NCBI GenBank assembly: GCA_045643285.1
Contig: JAZUKN010000025.1
Location: 62,001-126,000 of the forward strand
DNA length: 64,000 nt
Source of the DNA: UMGS1696 sp045643285
GTDB lineage: Bacteria; Bacillota; Clostridia; Oscillospirales; CAG-272
Direction: 5' to 3'
Below, piece by piece: positions 25,321 through 33,915 of the stretch. The translations under genes and the position numbers were made by a program. Each line of letters starts with the position of its first letter. Positions within the stretch are counted from its first letter, which is position 1. Below the pieces are notes generated by a model that was given only the letters and a program-made list of their open reading frames with translations, was not told where the DNA came from and did no database searches.

Positions 25321-26057
25321 GTACACAGGCATTGGTAGTCGGCGGAAAGCCGAAAGCAGTAGCACCTGTAAGAAAGCAGGTCGTCAGAAGAAAACGCAGG
25401 AAGGTAAATCTCGCATTTGTTCTATCCGGGCTGATAGCACTGATGCTCCTCTCGGTAACGATGACGATGATTATTCAGGCGTTTGGTTCATCGAACACGG
25501 TAACAGCAGACGGAGAAACGGAAGCGGTAACTATTCAGCCGAACAGCGTGAGCGATAAAACGGAACTCGACGCATTGGCTGTTCCCCTCGTTTACGAAGG
25601 AAGCAAAACCGATCAGACCGAAAATGTCGAGGAAAAGGTTGAGGTTCCGTTCTATACGCAGAGAGAGGTCGAACTCCTCGCAAAGACCGTATGGGGTGAA
25701 TCTCTCGTAACGAGATCAGATACTCAGATGTCGGCGGTTATTTGGTGCATCCTCAACAGAGTTGACGCCACCGGGTATGGGTGCGGACACAGCATTGAAT
25801 ATGTTGTTACCTTTCCGTCCCAGTTCGAGGGATACAACGAAAAACACCCTGTTACTCCACACATAAAAAAATTGGTCGTTGACGTACTAGAAAGGTGGAA
25901 TAAAGAAAAAAACGGATATGAAAATGTTGGAAGGACGCTACCGAAAGATTATCTTTGGTTTCGCGGAGACGGACAAACAAATACCTTTAGAAACTCTTTT
26001 GATTCAAAAAACGCCGATTATTGGGACTGGTCCCTTGAAAGCCCCTATGAAAACTGA
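25317..26057 (+). CDS. membrane-anchored SleB-like cell wall hydrolase
   Basis: The 246-residue protein starts with a basic cytoplasmic patch (VRRKRRK), one membrane helix (about 32-56) and a linker, then a SleB/CwlJ hydrolase_2-type domain (about 115-235; REVELLAKTVWGES with the likely catalytic Glu, VIWCILNRV, FPSQFEGY, WFRGDG). SleB is a spore-cortex lytic transglycosylase. A single N-terminal helix would hold this domain outside the cell. It is encoded among early genes, not with lysis genes, which is unusual for a phage muralytic enzyme. RBS AAGGAG. Confidence 0.82.
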   Translation: MSTQALVVGGKPKAVAPVRKQVVRRKRRKVNLAFVLSGLIALMLLSVTMTMIIQAFGSSNTVTADGETEAVTIQPNSVSDKTELDALAVPLVYEGSKTDQTENVEEKVEVPFYTQREVELLAKTVWGESLVTRSDTQMSAVIWCILNRVDATGYGCGHSIEYVVTFPSQFEGYNEKHPVTPHIKKLVVDVLERWNKEKNGYENVGRTLPKDYLWFRGDGQTNTFRNSFDSKNADYWDWSLESPYEN

Positions 26058-26070
26058 AGGAGTGAAACAG

Positions 26071-26352
26071 ATGCACGAAGATTTGAAGAATGAGGAAGAA
26101 CTCGAAGCCGAGTTGAAGCAGATTGTGGAAGAAGTTGAAGAAAAGGTGAATTACCACTTCTGTCCGCAGGAAGTATTGGATGTTCTGTTCTACACGGTGA
26201 GAAAATGCCAGATCAACGGCAAAGGTCCCGACTACATACCGATTTTGTTTGAGAATGAACTCAGGGACTATGTGATGAGATTGGCAATCAATATCGCCGG
26301 ACACCAGAACTGCCTGAAGAAGAAAGCGATGGAGGCGGCAGTCAATGTGTGA
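26071..26352 (+). CDS. hypothetical acidic early protein
   Basis: The 93-residue protein begins with a Glu-rich coiled-coil stretch (about 5-28, LEAELKQIVEEVEEKV) followed by a helical domain (about 30-90). No family is recognised. The ATG at 26071 follows GGAGTG; a longer upstream frame would overlap the SleB-like gene and is not needed. It overlaps the next gene by eight bases. Confidence 0.68.
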   Translation: MHEDLKNEEELEAELKQIVEEVEEKVNYHFCPQEVLDVLFYTVRKCQINGKGPDYIPILFENELRDYVMRLAINIAGHQNCLKKKAMEAAVNV

Positions 26353-26626
26353 GATTTGTCATCAGTTCAGATGCCCGTCCGGATGTCCGAATGCACCGGA
26401 TCCGCCGGCAGTAGCAACCTGTAAGCACTGCGGCGAGGAAATCGTAGTAGGCGATGAATATTACGAATACGACGGTGAGTGCTATCACGAGGATTGTTTC
26501 TCTGACATAGCAGTATCGCTCCTGCTCGAAGCCGGAGCCAAGTTAAAGGAAGCAAGCGAAGACGACATCGACGACGGAAGTGATGAAGCGTATGAGAGGT
26601 ACAGAGATGAGCAACTGTTTGGATAA
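26345..26626 (+). CDS. zinc-binding (LIM/treble-clef-like) small protein
   Basis: The 93-residue protein has Cys pairs CEIC and CPSGC near the start and a second cluster C-x2-C ... C-x4-C in TCKHCGEE and ECYHEDC. The second cluster, with YHEDCF, resembles LIM or treble-clef zinc fingers. The C-terminus is acidic. Function unknown. It overlaps both neighbours, which supports a compact early operon. Confidence 0.7.
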   Translation: MCEICHQFRCPSGCPNAPDPPAVATCKHCGEEIVVGDEYYEYDGECYHEDCFSDIAVSLLLEAGAKLKEASEDDIDDGSDEAYERYRDEQLFG

Positions 26627-27233
26627 GAAAGTAATCATCCCCGACATCCCGGAACTCGAATTCGAGGACGAAACGCATACATACAAGTTGCTCGGGTTCG
26701 TGATACCGAGCGTATCAGCAGTTATGGAGCCGTTGAGTGCGGCAAAATACAAAGGTATCAGCGAAGCAACTCTCGACAGGGCGGCAGACAAAGGAACTGC
26801 AGTCCACAACAGCATCGAGAACTACATCAAGTTTGAAATCGACGACGTTCCACCGGAACATAGAGGATACTTTGAAGCGTTCCTTGGTTGGTGGAACGAA
26901 TATAAGCCGGATGTGGTGTCCAGCGAGTTCAAGGTATATCACAAGCTGATGAGATACGGCGGGACGATAGATATGCTCGTCTATATAGACGGTGTCCTGA
27001 CCCTCGTTGACATCAAGACAACGGCATCCCTGAGCGATATGACCTGCGGCGTTCAGTTGGAAGCATATTCGCAGGCGTTGAAATCCCTCGGCATCACAGT
27101 CGAGCGGAAAATCATCCTGCACTTGAAGAAAGACGGTAAATACGCAGTCCGTGAATATCCGGTTTGCGACCCTGACCGTTGGAGAGTGTTCGGTTCCCTG
27201 AAGTGTGTGTACGACTATATACAGTCTGCATAA
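26607..27233 (+). CDS. Cas4/RecB-like PD-(D/E)XK exonuclease
   Basis: The 208-residue protein carries a PD-(D/E)XK core: GTAVHNSIENYI helix, GTIDMLVYIDGVLTLVDIKTT with metal-binding Asp and D-x-K, and the helix CGVQLEAYSQAL with Gln and Tyr. This is the layout of phage Cas4-like/RecB-like nucleases that partner annealing proteins. The Bet/RecT-like gene lies one gene further on, so the two probably make a recombination pair. The ATG at 26607 is preceded by GAGAGG and overlaps the previous gene. Confidence 0.82.
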   Translation: MSNCLDKKVIIPDIPELEFEDETHTYKLLGFVIPSVSAVMEPLSAAKYKGISEATLDRAADKGTAVHNSIENYIKFEIDDVPPEHRGYFEAFLGWWNEYKPDVVSSEFKVYHKLMRYGGTIDMLVYIDGVLTLVDIKTTASLSDMTCGVQLEAYSQALKSLGITVERKIILHLKKDGKYAVREYPVCDPDRWRVFGSLKCVYDYIQSA

Positions 27234-27258
27234 TAAAAAATTTGAAAGGAGTGTCAGT

Positions 27259-27984
27259 ATGAACGAACAAGCAGTAGCAACCGTACCCGAAAGCGATGTC
27301 CTTGTCCTTGACACAGCCGAGACGAGCGATCTCGGCAAAGAAGTCAGCATTGTCGAAAGACGTGCTGGTTCCGTAGTGATTGCATCCGAAGCAGATTTTC
27401 AGGATGCAAGCGATTTCGCCCGAACTGTAAAGACCTTGCAGAAGAAGGTGAAAGATTATTGGGAGCCGATGAGGGTTTCCGCAAAAAAAGCGTATGACGA
27501 TGTCCTCGACCACAAGAAGGAAATGCTCGACCCTCTCGACCGTGCCGAGAAGATCCTGAAAGAAAAGATGGCAGAGTTCACCGCCGAGCAGATTCGAAAG
27601 CAGCGTGAGCAGGAAGAAGCGATGAAGCGACTTGCTCAGGAGGAAGCCGACAGAAAACTCGCAGAAGCCATTGAGTGTCAGAACAACGGTGACAGTGCCG
27701 GAGCGGAAGCGGCAATGGCAGAAGCCGAAGTTATGGACGGTATGGCATTGAGCGGAATTTCGGTATCTGCACAGAAGCCCAAGGCGGACGGAGTTTCGAT
27801 GAGCAAGACGTGGAAGATCACGTCCATCATCGAACATGAAGTTCCTATCGACATCAACGGTGCTGTTATCAGACCCGTAGATCAGTCGGCGATTATGGCT
27901 CTTATCAAAGCCACGAAGGGCAAAATCAAGATTCCCGGCGTTACCTACGAAGAAACCGTCAGCGTTTCCGTCAGGAGCAAGTAA
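27259..27984 (+). CDS. phage coiled-coil protein upstream of the annealase
   Basis: The 241-residue protein has a long charged helix (about 55-145; EQIRKQREQEEAMKRLAQEE) that should form a coiled coil, then a small beta-rich C-terminal domain (about 170-240). I know similar proteins only as a conserved gene next to recT/bet in Firmicutes phages. A role in recombination or replication is likely by position only. RBS AAAGGAG precedes the ATG at 27259. Confidence 0.75.
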   Translation: MNEQAVATVPESDVLVLDTAETSDLGKEVSIVERRAGSVVIASEADFQDASDFARTVKTLQKKVKDYWEPMRVSAKKAYDDVLDHKKEMLDPLDRAEKILKEKMAEFTAEQIRKQREQEEAMKRLAQEEADRKLAEAIECQNNGDSAGAEAAMAEAEVMDGMALSGISVSAQKPKADGVSMSKTWKITSIIEHEVPIDINGAVIRPVDQSAIMALIKATKGKIKIPGVTYEETVSVSVRSK

Positions 27985-28008
27985 TCAATAATTCAGGAGG
28001 TTATAGAA

Positions 28009-28920
28009 ATGAAGAACGAATTGATGAACGTCGAGTTCAAATCCCTGTCGGGGATTATGGTCCAGCTCGACGCCGCAACCGTCCGCAACACTCTTACAAG
28101 GGGCAACGGTAAGGTGACGGATCAGGAGGTTGCGATGTTCCTTCGCACCTGTCAGGCGAAAGCCCTTGACCCGTTGGAGAACGGCGAGGTTTACCTGATT
28201 AAGTACGACGACAAAGCACCAGCACAGCTCGTAGTCGGATGCCACGCATACGTCCGCAGAGCAGACCACTTCCCTGATTACAGAGGACACCGTTCCGGCA
28301 TCACCGTAATCAGAAACAACACGAACGGAGTTCCCGAACCAGTGCAGAAAGAGGGATGCTGCGTGTATAAGCAGCTCGGAGAAACTCTTATCGGCGGTTG
28401 GTGCAGGGTTTACCGTGAAAGAAGCAAGGGCAACGTAGAAGAAACCTTCGTTGAGGTTTCTCTCGATGAATACAGCACCGGAAAGAGCAACTGGGTATCG
28501 AAGCCGGCGACAATGATTCAGAAGGTTGCGAAATCGCAGGCGTTCAGGGCTGCGTTCCCGAACGAATACGAAGGTCTGTACACCATCGACGAGATGCAGG
28601 CATCCGGAGCGATCCCGGCGCAGTATCAGGTCGACGAATCCACCGGAGAAGTCGTTGAGGTTGAAGTGGTGGATGACCCGAAGATCACGCAGGAACAGAG
28701 ACAGACCATGTTCTCCGCAATCCGTGAGGTCTATAAAGACAGCAAGACTGCGAATGCGAAACTGAAAGAAATTGTACTCGCAGAAGGTTATACGTCAACG
28801 GCAGACCTGCCTCTGTCGGCGTTCAACTCTATTATGGATAAGATCGGACAGCTCGAAGGAGAAACCGAAGACGACGGTTTCGATGATTTTGAAGAAATCC
28901 CCGACCCGTCCGATGAATAA
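28009..28920 (+). CDS. bet: Bet/RecT-family single-strand annealing protein
   Basis: The 303-residue protein matches phage recombination protein Bet: VTDQEVAMFLRTCQAKALDPLENGEVYLIKY, VGCHAYVRRADHFPDYRG, and KVAKSQAFRAAFPNEYEGLY. It anneals complementary single strands during recombination-dependent repair. The C-terminal tail is very acidic (EDDGFDDFEEIPDP), as in proteins that dock on SSB-like or other partners. AGGAGG precedes the ATG. Confidence 0.9.
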   Translation: MKNELMNVEFKSLSGIMVQLDAATVRNTLTRGNGKVTDQEVAMFLRTCQAKALDPLENGEVYLIKYDDKAPAQLVVGCHAYVRRADHFPDYRGHRSGITVIRNNTNGVPEPVQKEGCCVYKQLGETLIGGWCRVYRERSKGNVEETFVEVSLDEYSTGKSNWVSKPATMIQKVAKSQAFRAAFPNEYEGLYTIDEMQASGAIPAQYQVDESTGEVVEVEVVDDPKITQEQRQTMFSAIREVYKDSKTANAKLKEIVLAEGYTSTADLPLSAFNSIMDKIGQLEGETEDDGFDDFEEIPDPSDE

Positions 28921-28974
28921 AATTGACCCGACAGTAAGTAGTTCTCAAAACCCAAAAGATAGGCAGGTGATAAT

Positions 28975-29799
28975 ATGTGGATCAGCGTACACACTGGGGT
29001 TGACGGTCCTAAGTTAAGAGATTTCAGGAAGAAGTTGAAATGTTCAAAGTTCGAGGCGACTGGCATCCTGATTTACTTCTGGTTTTGGGGACTGGAAAAC
29101 GCTGAAAAGGACGGACACATACTCCACGCCGACCGAGAGGATATTGAAGAATGTTTGAGAGGTTCCGGAGTGGGATGCAAAATCCCACCCGACCTCATCG
29201 TAGATTCGCTGATAGAAACAGGGTGGATAGATGAAACCGACAACGGCTTCTACATCCACGACTGGGAGGTATGGCAGGAGCAATGGTATAAGGCAAAAGA
29301 ACGCAGAGAAAGCGACGCCAAGCGAAAACGTGAAAGCAGGCGAAGGGACGCATCACCGCCTGAAAAAGAGTCCGCAGACATTCCTGAGGACAGTCCTCAA
29401 GACAGTCGTTCGGACGGAAAGCGGGACAGTCCGGAGGACAAAGAAACAGCTTCCGAAGGAGAGCATAAACCGCTAAATAAGGACGAACCTGAAACATATT
29501 CCGAGGGCTTCGTGGAGTTCTGGAATGCCTACCCGAGAAAGGTCGGCAAGGCAGAAGCGTACAAGAAGTATAAGACACGGATAAAAGATGGTTGGTCTGA
29601 AGCGGAACTGCTAACTGCGGCGAATAATTACGCCGTTTCCTGCAAAAGACAGAAAACCGAAGCACAGTACATCAAGCATCCGAAGACGTTCCTGAGCGAC
29701 AATACGCCGTTTACAGATTTTCTTCCCAAAAAAGAAGAAGTAACCCCCAAAGTTGCACCGAACGGAAACCCGTTCGGAGAATACGGAGGTGACAACTGA
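28975..29799 (+). CDS. DnaD-like phage replisome organizer
   Basis: The 274-residue protein has the winged-helix N-terminal domain of phage replisome organizers (about 1-100; MWISVHTGVDGPKLRDF, YFWFWGLENA, GWIDETDNGFYIHDW), a charged, Ser/Asp-rich linker (about 105-175) and a C-terminal helical part (about 178-240) resembling DnaD domain 2 (FVEFWNAYPRKVGKAEAYKKY). It should bind the phage origin and recruit the loader encoded next. Its stop and the next start overlap (TGATGG). Confidence 0.85.
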   Translation: MWISVHTGVDGPKLRDFRKKLKCSKFEATGILIYFWFWGLENAEKDGHILHADREDIEECLRGSGVGCKIPPDLIVDSLIETGWIDETDNGFYIHDWEVWQEQWYKAKERRESDAKRKRESRRRDASPPEKESADIPEDSPQDSRSDGKRDSPEDKETASEGEHKPLNKDEPETYSEGFVEFWNAYPRKVGKAEAYKKYKTRIKDGWSEAELLTAANNYAVSCKRQKTEAQYIKHPKTFLSDNTPFTDFLPKKEEVTPKVAPNGNPFGEYGGDN

Positions 29800-30689
29800 T
29801 GGAAGAAAATTATTTTATCGGCATAATGCGTAACATTGCGAGACGTGGAATAGAAAATCAAGAAGTCCACGAAGGCGATTATTACGATGAAGGCGGCTTC
29901 CTTATCTGCGGAAAATGCGGAGAGCCGAGACAGCACATACAAGAGTTTGAAAAAGGCAAAGACGGAGAAAAACCGGTGCTTGAAGGACTCAAAGTTGTTT
30001 GTGATTGCCGGTGCGACCGTGAAAAGAAAGAAGCCGAGGAACTTGCAAAGAAACGTTCCGAAGAAATGGCTCGGATCCAGAAACTCAAAAAGATGAGTCT
30101 TATGGATGAAAGGTTTGCGGACGCCACGTTCGAGAACTTCAAAGTGACGAAGTATAACGAAAAGAACCTCCGACTCTGCAAGAGATACGCAACGGCATTC
30201 GACCAGATGCTTGAAAAATGTCAGGGACTTTTGATGTGGGGCAACGTTGGAACAGGAAAGAGCTTCGCCGCCGCTGCAATAGCGAACTATCTGCTAGAAC
30301 ATCAGGTCCCGGTCATTATGACGTCGTTCACGAAGATACTTGAAATCATCGACTCCAACAGAAATGAGGAGTCGAACACGATTAATAAACTGAGTTGGGC
30401 GAAGCTCGTTATATTCGACGATCTCGGTGCAGAACGATGTACCGACTACGCTCTCGAAAAGGTTTATAACATCGTGGATGAACGGTATCGTCAGAAACTC
30501 CCGATGATTCTCACAACGAACCTCACGCTCCAAGAGATGAAAGATGAGACCGACATCCGGTATGCACGAATCTTCGACAGGATATTCGAGATGTGCTATC
30601 CGATGCAGTTCACCGGGCAGAGTTGGCGTAAGGTGGCTGCCAATAAGCGGTTCACCGAAATGGAAAAGTTCCTCGAAGGTGACGAATGA
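29799..30689 (+). CDS. DnaC/DnaI-like helicase loader ATPase
   Basis: The 296-residue AAA+ ATPase has Walker A GNVGTGKS, Walker B LVIFDDLGAE and a sensor region LTTNLTLQEMKD. A Cys-rich N-terminus (CGKCGEPRQ, CDCRCD) probably binds zinc as in DnaI. It loads the host or phage replicative helicase with the organizer upstream. No helicase gene is in the window, so the host DnaB/DnaC helicase is probably used. Confidence 0.9.
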   Translation: MEENYFIGIMRNIARRGIENQEVHEGDYYDEGGFLICGKCGEPRQHIQEFEKGKDGEKPVLEGLKVVCDCRCDREKKEAEELAKKRSEEMARIQKLKKMSLMDERFADATFENFKVTKYNEKNLRLCKRYATAFDQMLEKCQGLLMWGNVGTGKSFAAAAIANYLLEHQVPVIMTSFTKILEIIDSNRNEESNTINKLSWAKLVIFDDLGAERCTDYALEKVYNIVDERYRQKLPMILTTNLTLQEMKDETDIRYARIFDRIFEMCYPMQFTGQSWRKVAANKRFTEMEKFLEGDE

Positions 30690-30703
30690 AAGGAGAGTTC
30701 TGA

Positions 30704-30904
30704 ATGGACGAAATCGGAGATAGCGGCTATCTGAAGATAGCAAACGAAGCGGACCGAGCGACGGTAGCCGGAGTCCTGTTCAGGAACGGTTACACCGTCA
30801 GAACGGTCAGAAACAAGAAGAACGGAAAGACGTATGAATACTACGTCAAGTACGACAAGCAACCGCTTGACATTAGTTCGGGAGGCGGTCCCGATGAGAG
30901 TTAG
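30704..30904 (+). CDS. hypothetical small protein
   Basis: The 66-residue protein (MDEIGDSGYLKIANEADRAT at the start) has one predicted domain with a basic strand-rich centre (VRTVRNKKNGKTYEYYVKY). GGAGAG precedes the ATG and the end overlaps rusA by 11 bases. It is not recognised, though similar small frames occur between dnaC and rusA in Firmicutes phages. Confidence 0.62.
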   Translation: MDEIGDSGYLKIANEADRATVAGVLFRNGYTVRTVRNKKNGKTYEYYVKYDKQPLDISSGGGPDES

Positions 30905-31319
30905 GTTTGAGATACCCGGAGAGCCGAAGGGAAAAGGACGCCCTCGGTTTACCAAAATGGGAAACTTCGTCAAGACCTATACGCCGCAGGACACCGTATC
31001 GTATGAGAACCTTGTAAAGCTCGAATATCAGAGCCAATGCAAATGCTTCAAGTTCGATGACAATGCCTGCCTCGATATGAGGATAACGGCGTATTACGGA
31101 ATCCCGAAAAGCGTTTCAAAGAGAAAGAGAGAAGCGATGCTCTCTCACGAAATCCGACCGGCGAAAAAGCCTGATATGGATAACGTGGTAAAAATCATCG
31201 CAGACAGTCTGAACGCAATCGCCTATAAAGACGATACGCAGGTAGTTGACTGTATGGTACGCAAGTTTTACGGCGAGGATCCGAAAGTCGTGGTCATTAT
31301 ACAGGAGGCAATCGTATGA
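30894..31319 (+). CDS. rusA: RusA-family Holliday junction resolvase
   Basis: The 141-residue protein has the RusA pattern: FEIPGEPKGKGRPRF at the start and KKPDMDNVVKIIADSLN followed by KDDTQV, which provides the metal-binding Asp residues. RusA cuts four-way junctions made during phage recombination and replication. GGAGG lies before the ATG at 30894. It overlaps both neighbours. Confidence 0.92.
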   Translation: MRVRFEIPGEPKGKGRPRFTKMGNFVKTYTPQDTVSYENLVKLEYQSQCKCFKFDDNACLDMRITAYYGIPKSVSKRKREAMLSHEIRPAKKPDMDNVVKIIADSLNAIAYKDDTQVVDCMVRKFYGEDPKVVVIIQEAIV

Positions 31320-31555
31320 GCAGAGAACTTGAATTTGACGGATGGTGGCAGGGAGATGCAGTTTATTCCTGCGACTGTCCCGGATGCCTGAACAACGAAA
31401 GTTTCAGGTTTGACAGCGAAGACATTGACTCCAAAGAACATCGTCGAGAACTCCGTGAAAAGAAAGGTTGGATAACCACGAAAGTTGACGGAGAGTGGAA
31501 GGACTTCTGCTGTGAGGCCTGCCGCAACAAGTACATACGTCAAACCACAAAATAA
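31316..31555 (+). CDS. small Cys-rich (probable zinc) protein
   Basis: The 79-residue protein has CDCPGC near residue 20 and CCEAC near residue 70, two Cys clusters that could hold one zinc. The final residues are basic. Function unknown. ATGA overlap with rusA shows coupling. Confidence 0.65.
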   Translation: MSRELEFDGWWQGDAVYSCDCPGCLNNESFRFDSEDIDSKEHRRELREKKGWITTKVDGEWKDFCCEACRNKYIRQTTK

Positions 31556-31577
31556 TTTTGTAAAGGAGAAAATCCAA

Positions 31578-32438
31578 ATGTGTGTTGAAAATGCTATGCA
31601 ACTGTCTTTGAACAGTAATACCTTCGCAGGTCTGAAAGAGGACTTTGACTCCGTCCTCGCAAGAACTATCGGAAATATGGAGTCCAAAGGAGCCGATGAA
31701 GCGACCATTACGCTGAAACTCGGCATTTCCCTTACGAAAGAACAGGGCAAGTTCGGAGAGGATGAAGACAGAGAAATCACCCGCCCGACATTCAAGCACG
31801 ACATCAGTTCCGTAATGCAGGTCAAGGATAAGAAATCCGGTTCCCTCTCCGGAGACTACGAGCTGGTATGGGACGACGAAGAAAAGACCTACGTTATGCG
31901 TAAGATCAAGGACGGTCAGATGTCTCTCTTTGGAGAAGACGGAGAAATCACCGCAGGCGATGAAGACGAGGACGATGTGGAATATGTCGAGGCAATCCCC
32001 GCAGGAGCGGAGCCGGCACTCATCGAAGCAGCCGAGGAAGAAGATACATCCGGACCTGAATATGACGTGACTACCCCGTTCGGATACCTCCGACAGTTCG
32101 TAGGTGAAGACCTCATCGTAACCGAAGCAATGGGAAACTACACGGTCAGAACGAACGAGAATAAGATTATCCTCTCCTCTGCATCGGATCCCGACAGTCC
32201 TTTCCATTGCGACGCAGATAAACTCGCTCCCCACGTCGGTCACAACGTTGTATGTGTTGGCTACGGAGCAGACGAACTCTTGAACATCGCCATCGAATGT
32301 GAGGACTGCTGTGAAACGCTGTTTTCTCTCGACCTTAACCTTGGCGATGATGAGGAAGAAATCGAGGCGGCAGACGCCGAACTCGAAACGGAAGAATCCA
32401 AAGGCGGATATGAATACGATTCTCCCGATAACGAATAA
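31578..32438 (+). CDS. acidic phage protein with a QMSLF clamp-like motif
   Basis: The 286-residue protein has an N-terminal domain (about 10-112), then DGQMSLFGED (113-122), a strongly acidic middle (about 119-160), a second domain (about 165-245) and an acidic tail. QMSLF fits the Qx[LS]LF peptide that binds the bacterial sliding clamp. Together with its place directly before ssb this suggests a replication role. The full protein is not recognised. The ATG at 31578 follows AAAGGAG. Confidence 0.72.
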   Translation: MCVENAMQLSLNSNTFAGLKEDFDSVLARTIGNMESKGADEATITLKLGISLTKEQGKFGEDEDREITRPTFKHDISSVMQVKDKKSGSLSGDYELVWDDEEKTYVMRKIKDGQMSLFGEDGEITAGDEDEDDVEYVEAIPAGAEPALIEAAEEEDTSGPEYDVTTPFGYLRQFVGEDLIVTEAMGNYTVRTNENKIILSSASDPDSPFHCDADKLAPHVGHNVVCVGYGADELLNIAIECEDCCETLFSLDLNLGDDEEEIEAADAELETEESKGGYEYDSPDNE

Positions 32439-32452
32439 GGAGGAACAACAGA

Positions 32453-32845
32453 ATGAATATATCAGGTTTTTCCGGGAATCTCACACAGACCCCCGAGTTA
32501 AAAACGACACAGAGTGGTAAATCCGTTTGCTCGTTCACCGTTGCGGTAAGACGTCCGCACACGAAAGAAACGACAGACTTTATCGACTGCGTTGCTTGGG
32601 AAAGACTCGCAGAGTTCGTTACGAGATATTTCCAAAAAGGAAGCAGAGTCGAAGTTTCCGGCTTCCTGACTACAAGGACATACGGAACTGAAGGCAACCG
32701 TCGTAAAGCAACCGAACTTGTTTGCGAGGATATCAATTTCGGCGGCAGTAAGAAAGACGACGAAGGTAATCAGGCATCACAGGCGACCTCGCAGCAGAGT
32801 GACGGTTTCGAGGAGATTTCAGACGACGACGATTTGCCGTTCTGA
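32453..32845 (+). CDS. ssb: single-stranded DNA-binding protein
   Basis: The 130-residue protein has the OB fold of SSB (SGFSGNLTQTPELKTTQSGK, FIDCVAWERLAEFV, GSRVEVSGFLTTRTYGT) and the acidic tip DDDDLPF that recruits other replication proteins. It protects single strands during phage replication. RBS AGGAGG. It lies in one early operon with rusA and the radical-SAM gene. Confidence 0.96.
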   Translation: MNISGFSGNLTQTPELKTTQSGKSVCSFTVAVRRPHTKETTDFIDCVAWERLAEFVTRYFQKGSRVEVSGFLTTRTYGTEGNRRKATELVCEDINFGGSKKDDEGNQASQATSQQSDGFEEISDDDDLPF

Positions 32846-32857
32846 TAGGAGGATATT

Positions 32858-33640
32858 ATGGAGAAAACACGCATCGAGTGGTGCGATAGTAGCTGGAACC
32901 CGCTTACCGGATGTTTGCACGGGTGCGAATACTGCTACGCACGACGCATCGCCAACCGATACAGAGGGTGCATAGAGTCGTCCGACGGATCGACTCCTGA
33001 TAAAATCGTATCCCTCGCTGAAAGAATGCAGGCAACTACAAAGGATGGGACGGTAAGGAACGCCTCATATCCGTTTGGGTTCACTCCTACGCTCCACGAA
33101 TACCGACTCACAGACCCTCTCACAAAGGGCTTCGGCAAGACCATCTTCGTTTGCTCTATGGCGGACCTGTTCGGAGATTGGGTTCCGGACGAATGGATTG
33201 AAAAGGTATTTGATGCCTGTAAAGCTGCAAGCAACCACAGATACCTGTTCCTGACAAAGAACCCGGCTCGGTACATCCAACTCGCAGAAAAAGGCAAACT
33301 CCCAGAAGACGACATCTTTTGGTACGGCTCAACGGCTACCGATACGAAAATGCCGGTGTTCTGGTCTGACAAACACAATACGTTCGTCAGCATCGAACCT
33401 GTGCTCGAACCGTTCCCGAAAGAAGAGGCCGGAGCAGAATTCCTAGAAAAAGTCGATTGGGCGATCTTCGGAGCGGAAACGGGAAACAGAAAAGACAAGG
33501 TCGTTCCCGAACGGTCTTGGATCGAAGGAGCCGTTGAAATCCTGAAAGCAAACGGAAAGGCAGTATTTATGAAAGATAGTCTGAAGCCGATATGGGGCGA
33601 AGACATTATCACAGAATTCCCTTGGAGAGATGAAGTATGA
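32858..33640 (+). CDS. radical-SAM Gp37/Gp68 (DUF5131) family protein
   Basis: The 260-residue protein begins IEWCDSSWNPLTGCLHGC and carries C-x3-C-x2-C (CLHGCEYC), the iron-sulphur motif of radical SAM enzymes. Further Gp37/Gp68 signatures are FVCSMADLFGDWVPDEWI, YLFLTKNPARY and SIEPVLEPF. The reaction of this family is not known to me. It is widespread in phages and mobile elements. Spacing from ssb is 12 bases with AGGAGG. Confidence 0.88.
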   Translation: MEKTRIEWCDSSWNPLTGCLHGCEYCYARRIANRYRGCIESSDGSTPDKIVSLAERMQATTKDGTVRNASYPFGFTPTLHEYRLTDPLTKGFGKTIFVCSMADLFGDWVPDEWIEKVFDACKAASNHRYLFLTKNPARYIQLAEKGKLPEDDIFWYGSTATDTKMPVFWSDKHNTFVSIEPVLEPFPKEEAGAEFLEKVDWAIFGAETGNRKDKVVPERSWIEGAVEILKANGKAVFMKDSLKPIWGEDIITEFPWRDEV

Positions 33641-33684
33641 AGGCAAGATAACCGTATAAGTTGAACTCAAAAGAGAGAAAAGCG

Positions 33685-33900
33685 ATGAACGTCGAGATTA
33701 ACAGACAGATTCTCGAACATGACACCGCCTTTTCCCTCGACTTCGACTCGACGGTTCTCTGGGTCTTGCACGTTTGCTTCGGGTTTGGAAAGAAACGCTT
33801 ACGCAGGTTTTGGGACGCATTTGCACAGGAGCACGATAGACTACGTGAGTATTATCAAATGGATCCGGAAGACAGCGGTTGGCTCTGCCGCCCAAGTTGA
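33685..33900 (+). CDS. hypothetical early protein
   Basis: The 71-residue protein (MNVEINRQILEHDTAF at the start) is a short helical protein rich in aromatic residues (LWVLHVCFGFGKKRLRRFW). Not recognised; similar frames occur in Clostridia phages before DUF1492/ArpU-type genes. I chose the ATG at 33685, preceded by GAGAG; a TTG at 33661 is in frame. Confidence 0.6.
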   Translation: MNVEINRQILEHDTAFSLDFDSTVLWVLHVCFGFGKKRLRRFWDAFAQEHDRLREYYQMDPEDSGWLCRPS

Positions 33901-33915
33901 AAGACATCGGAGTCG

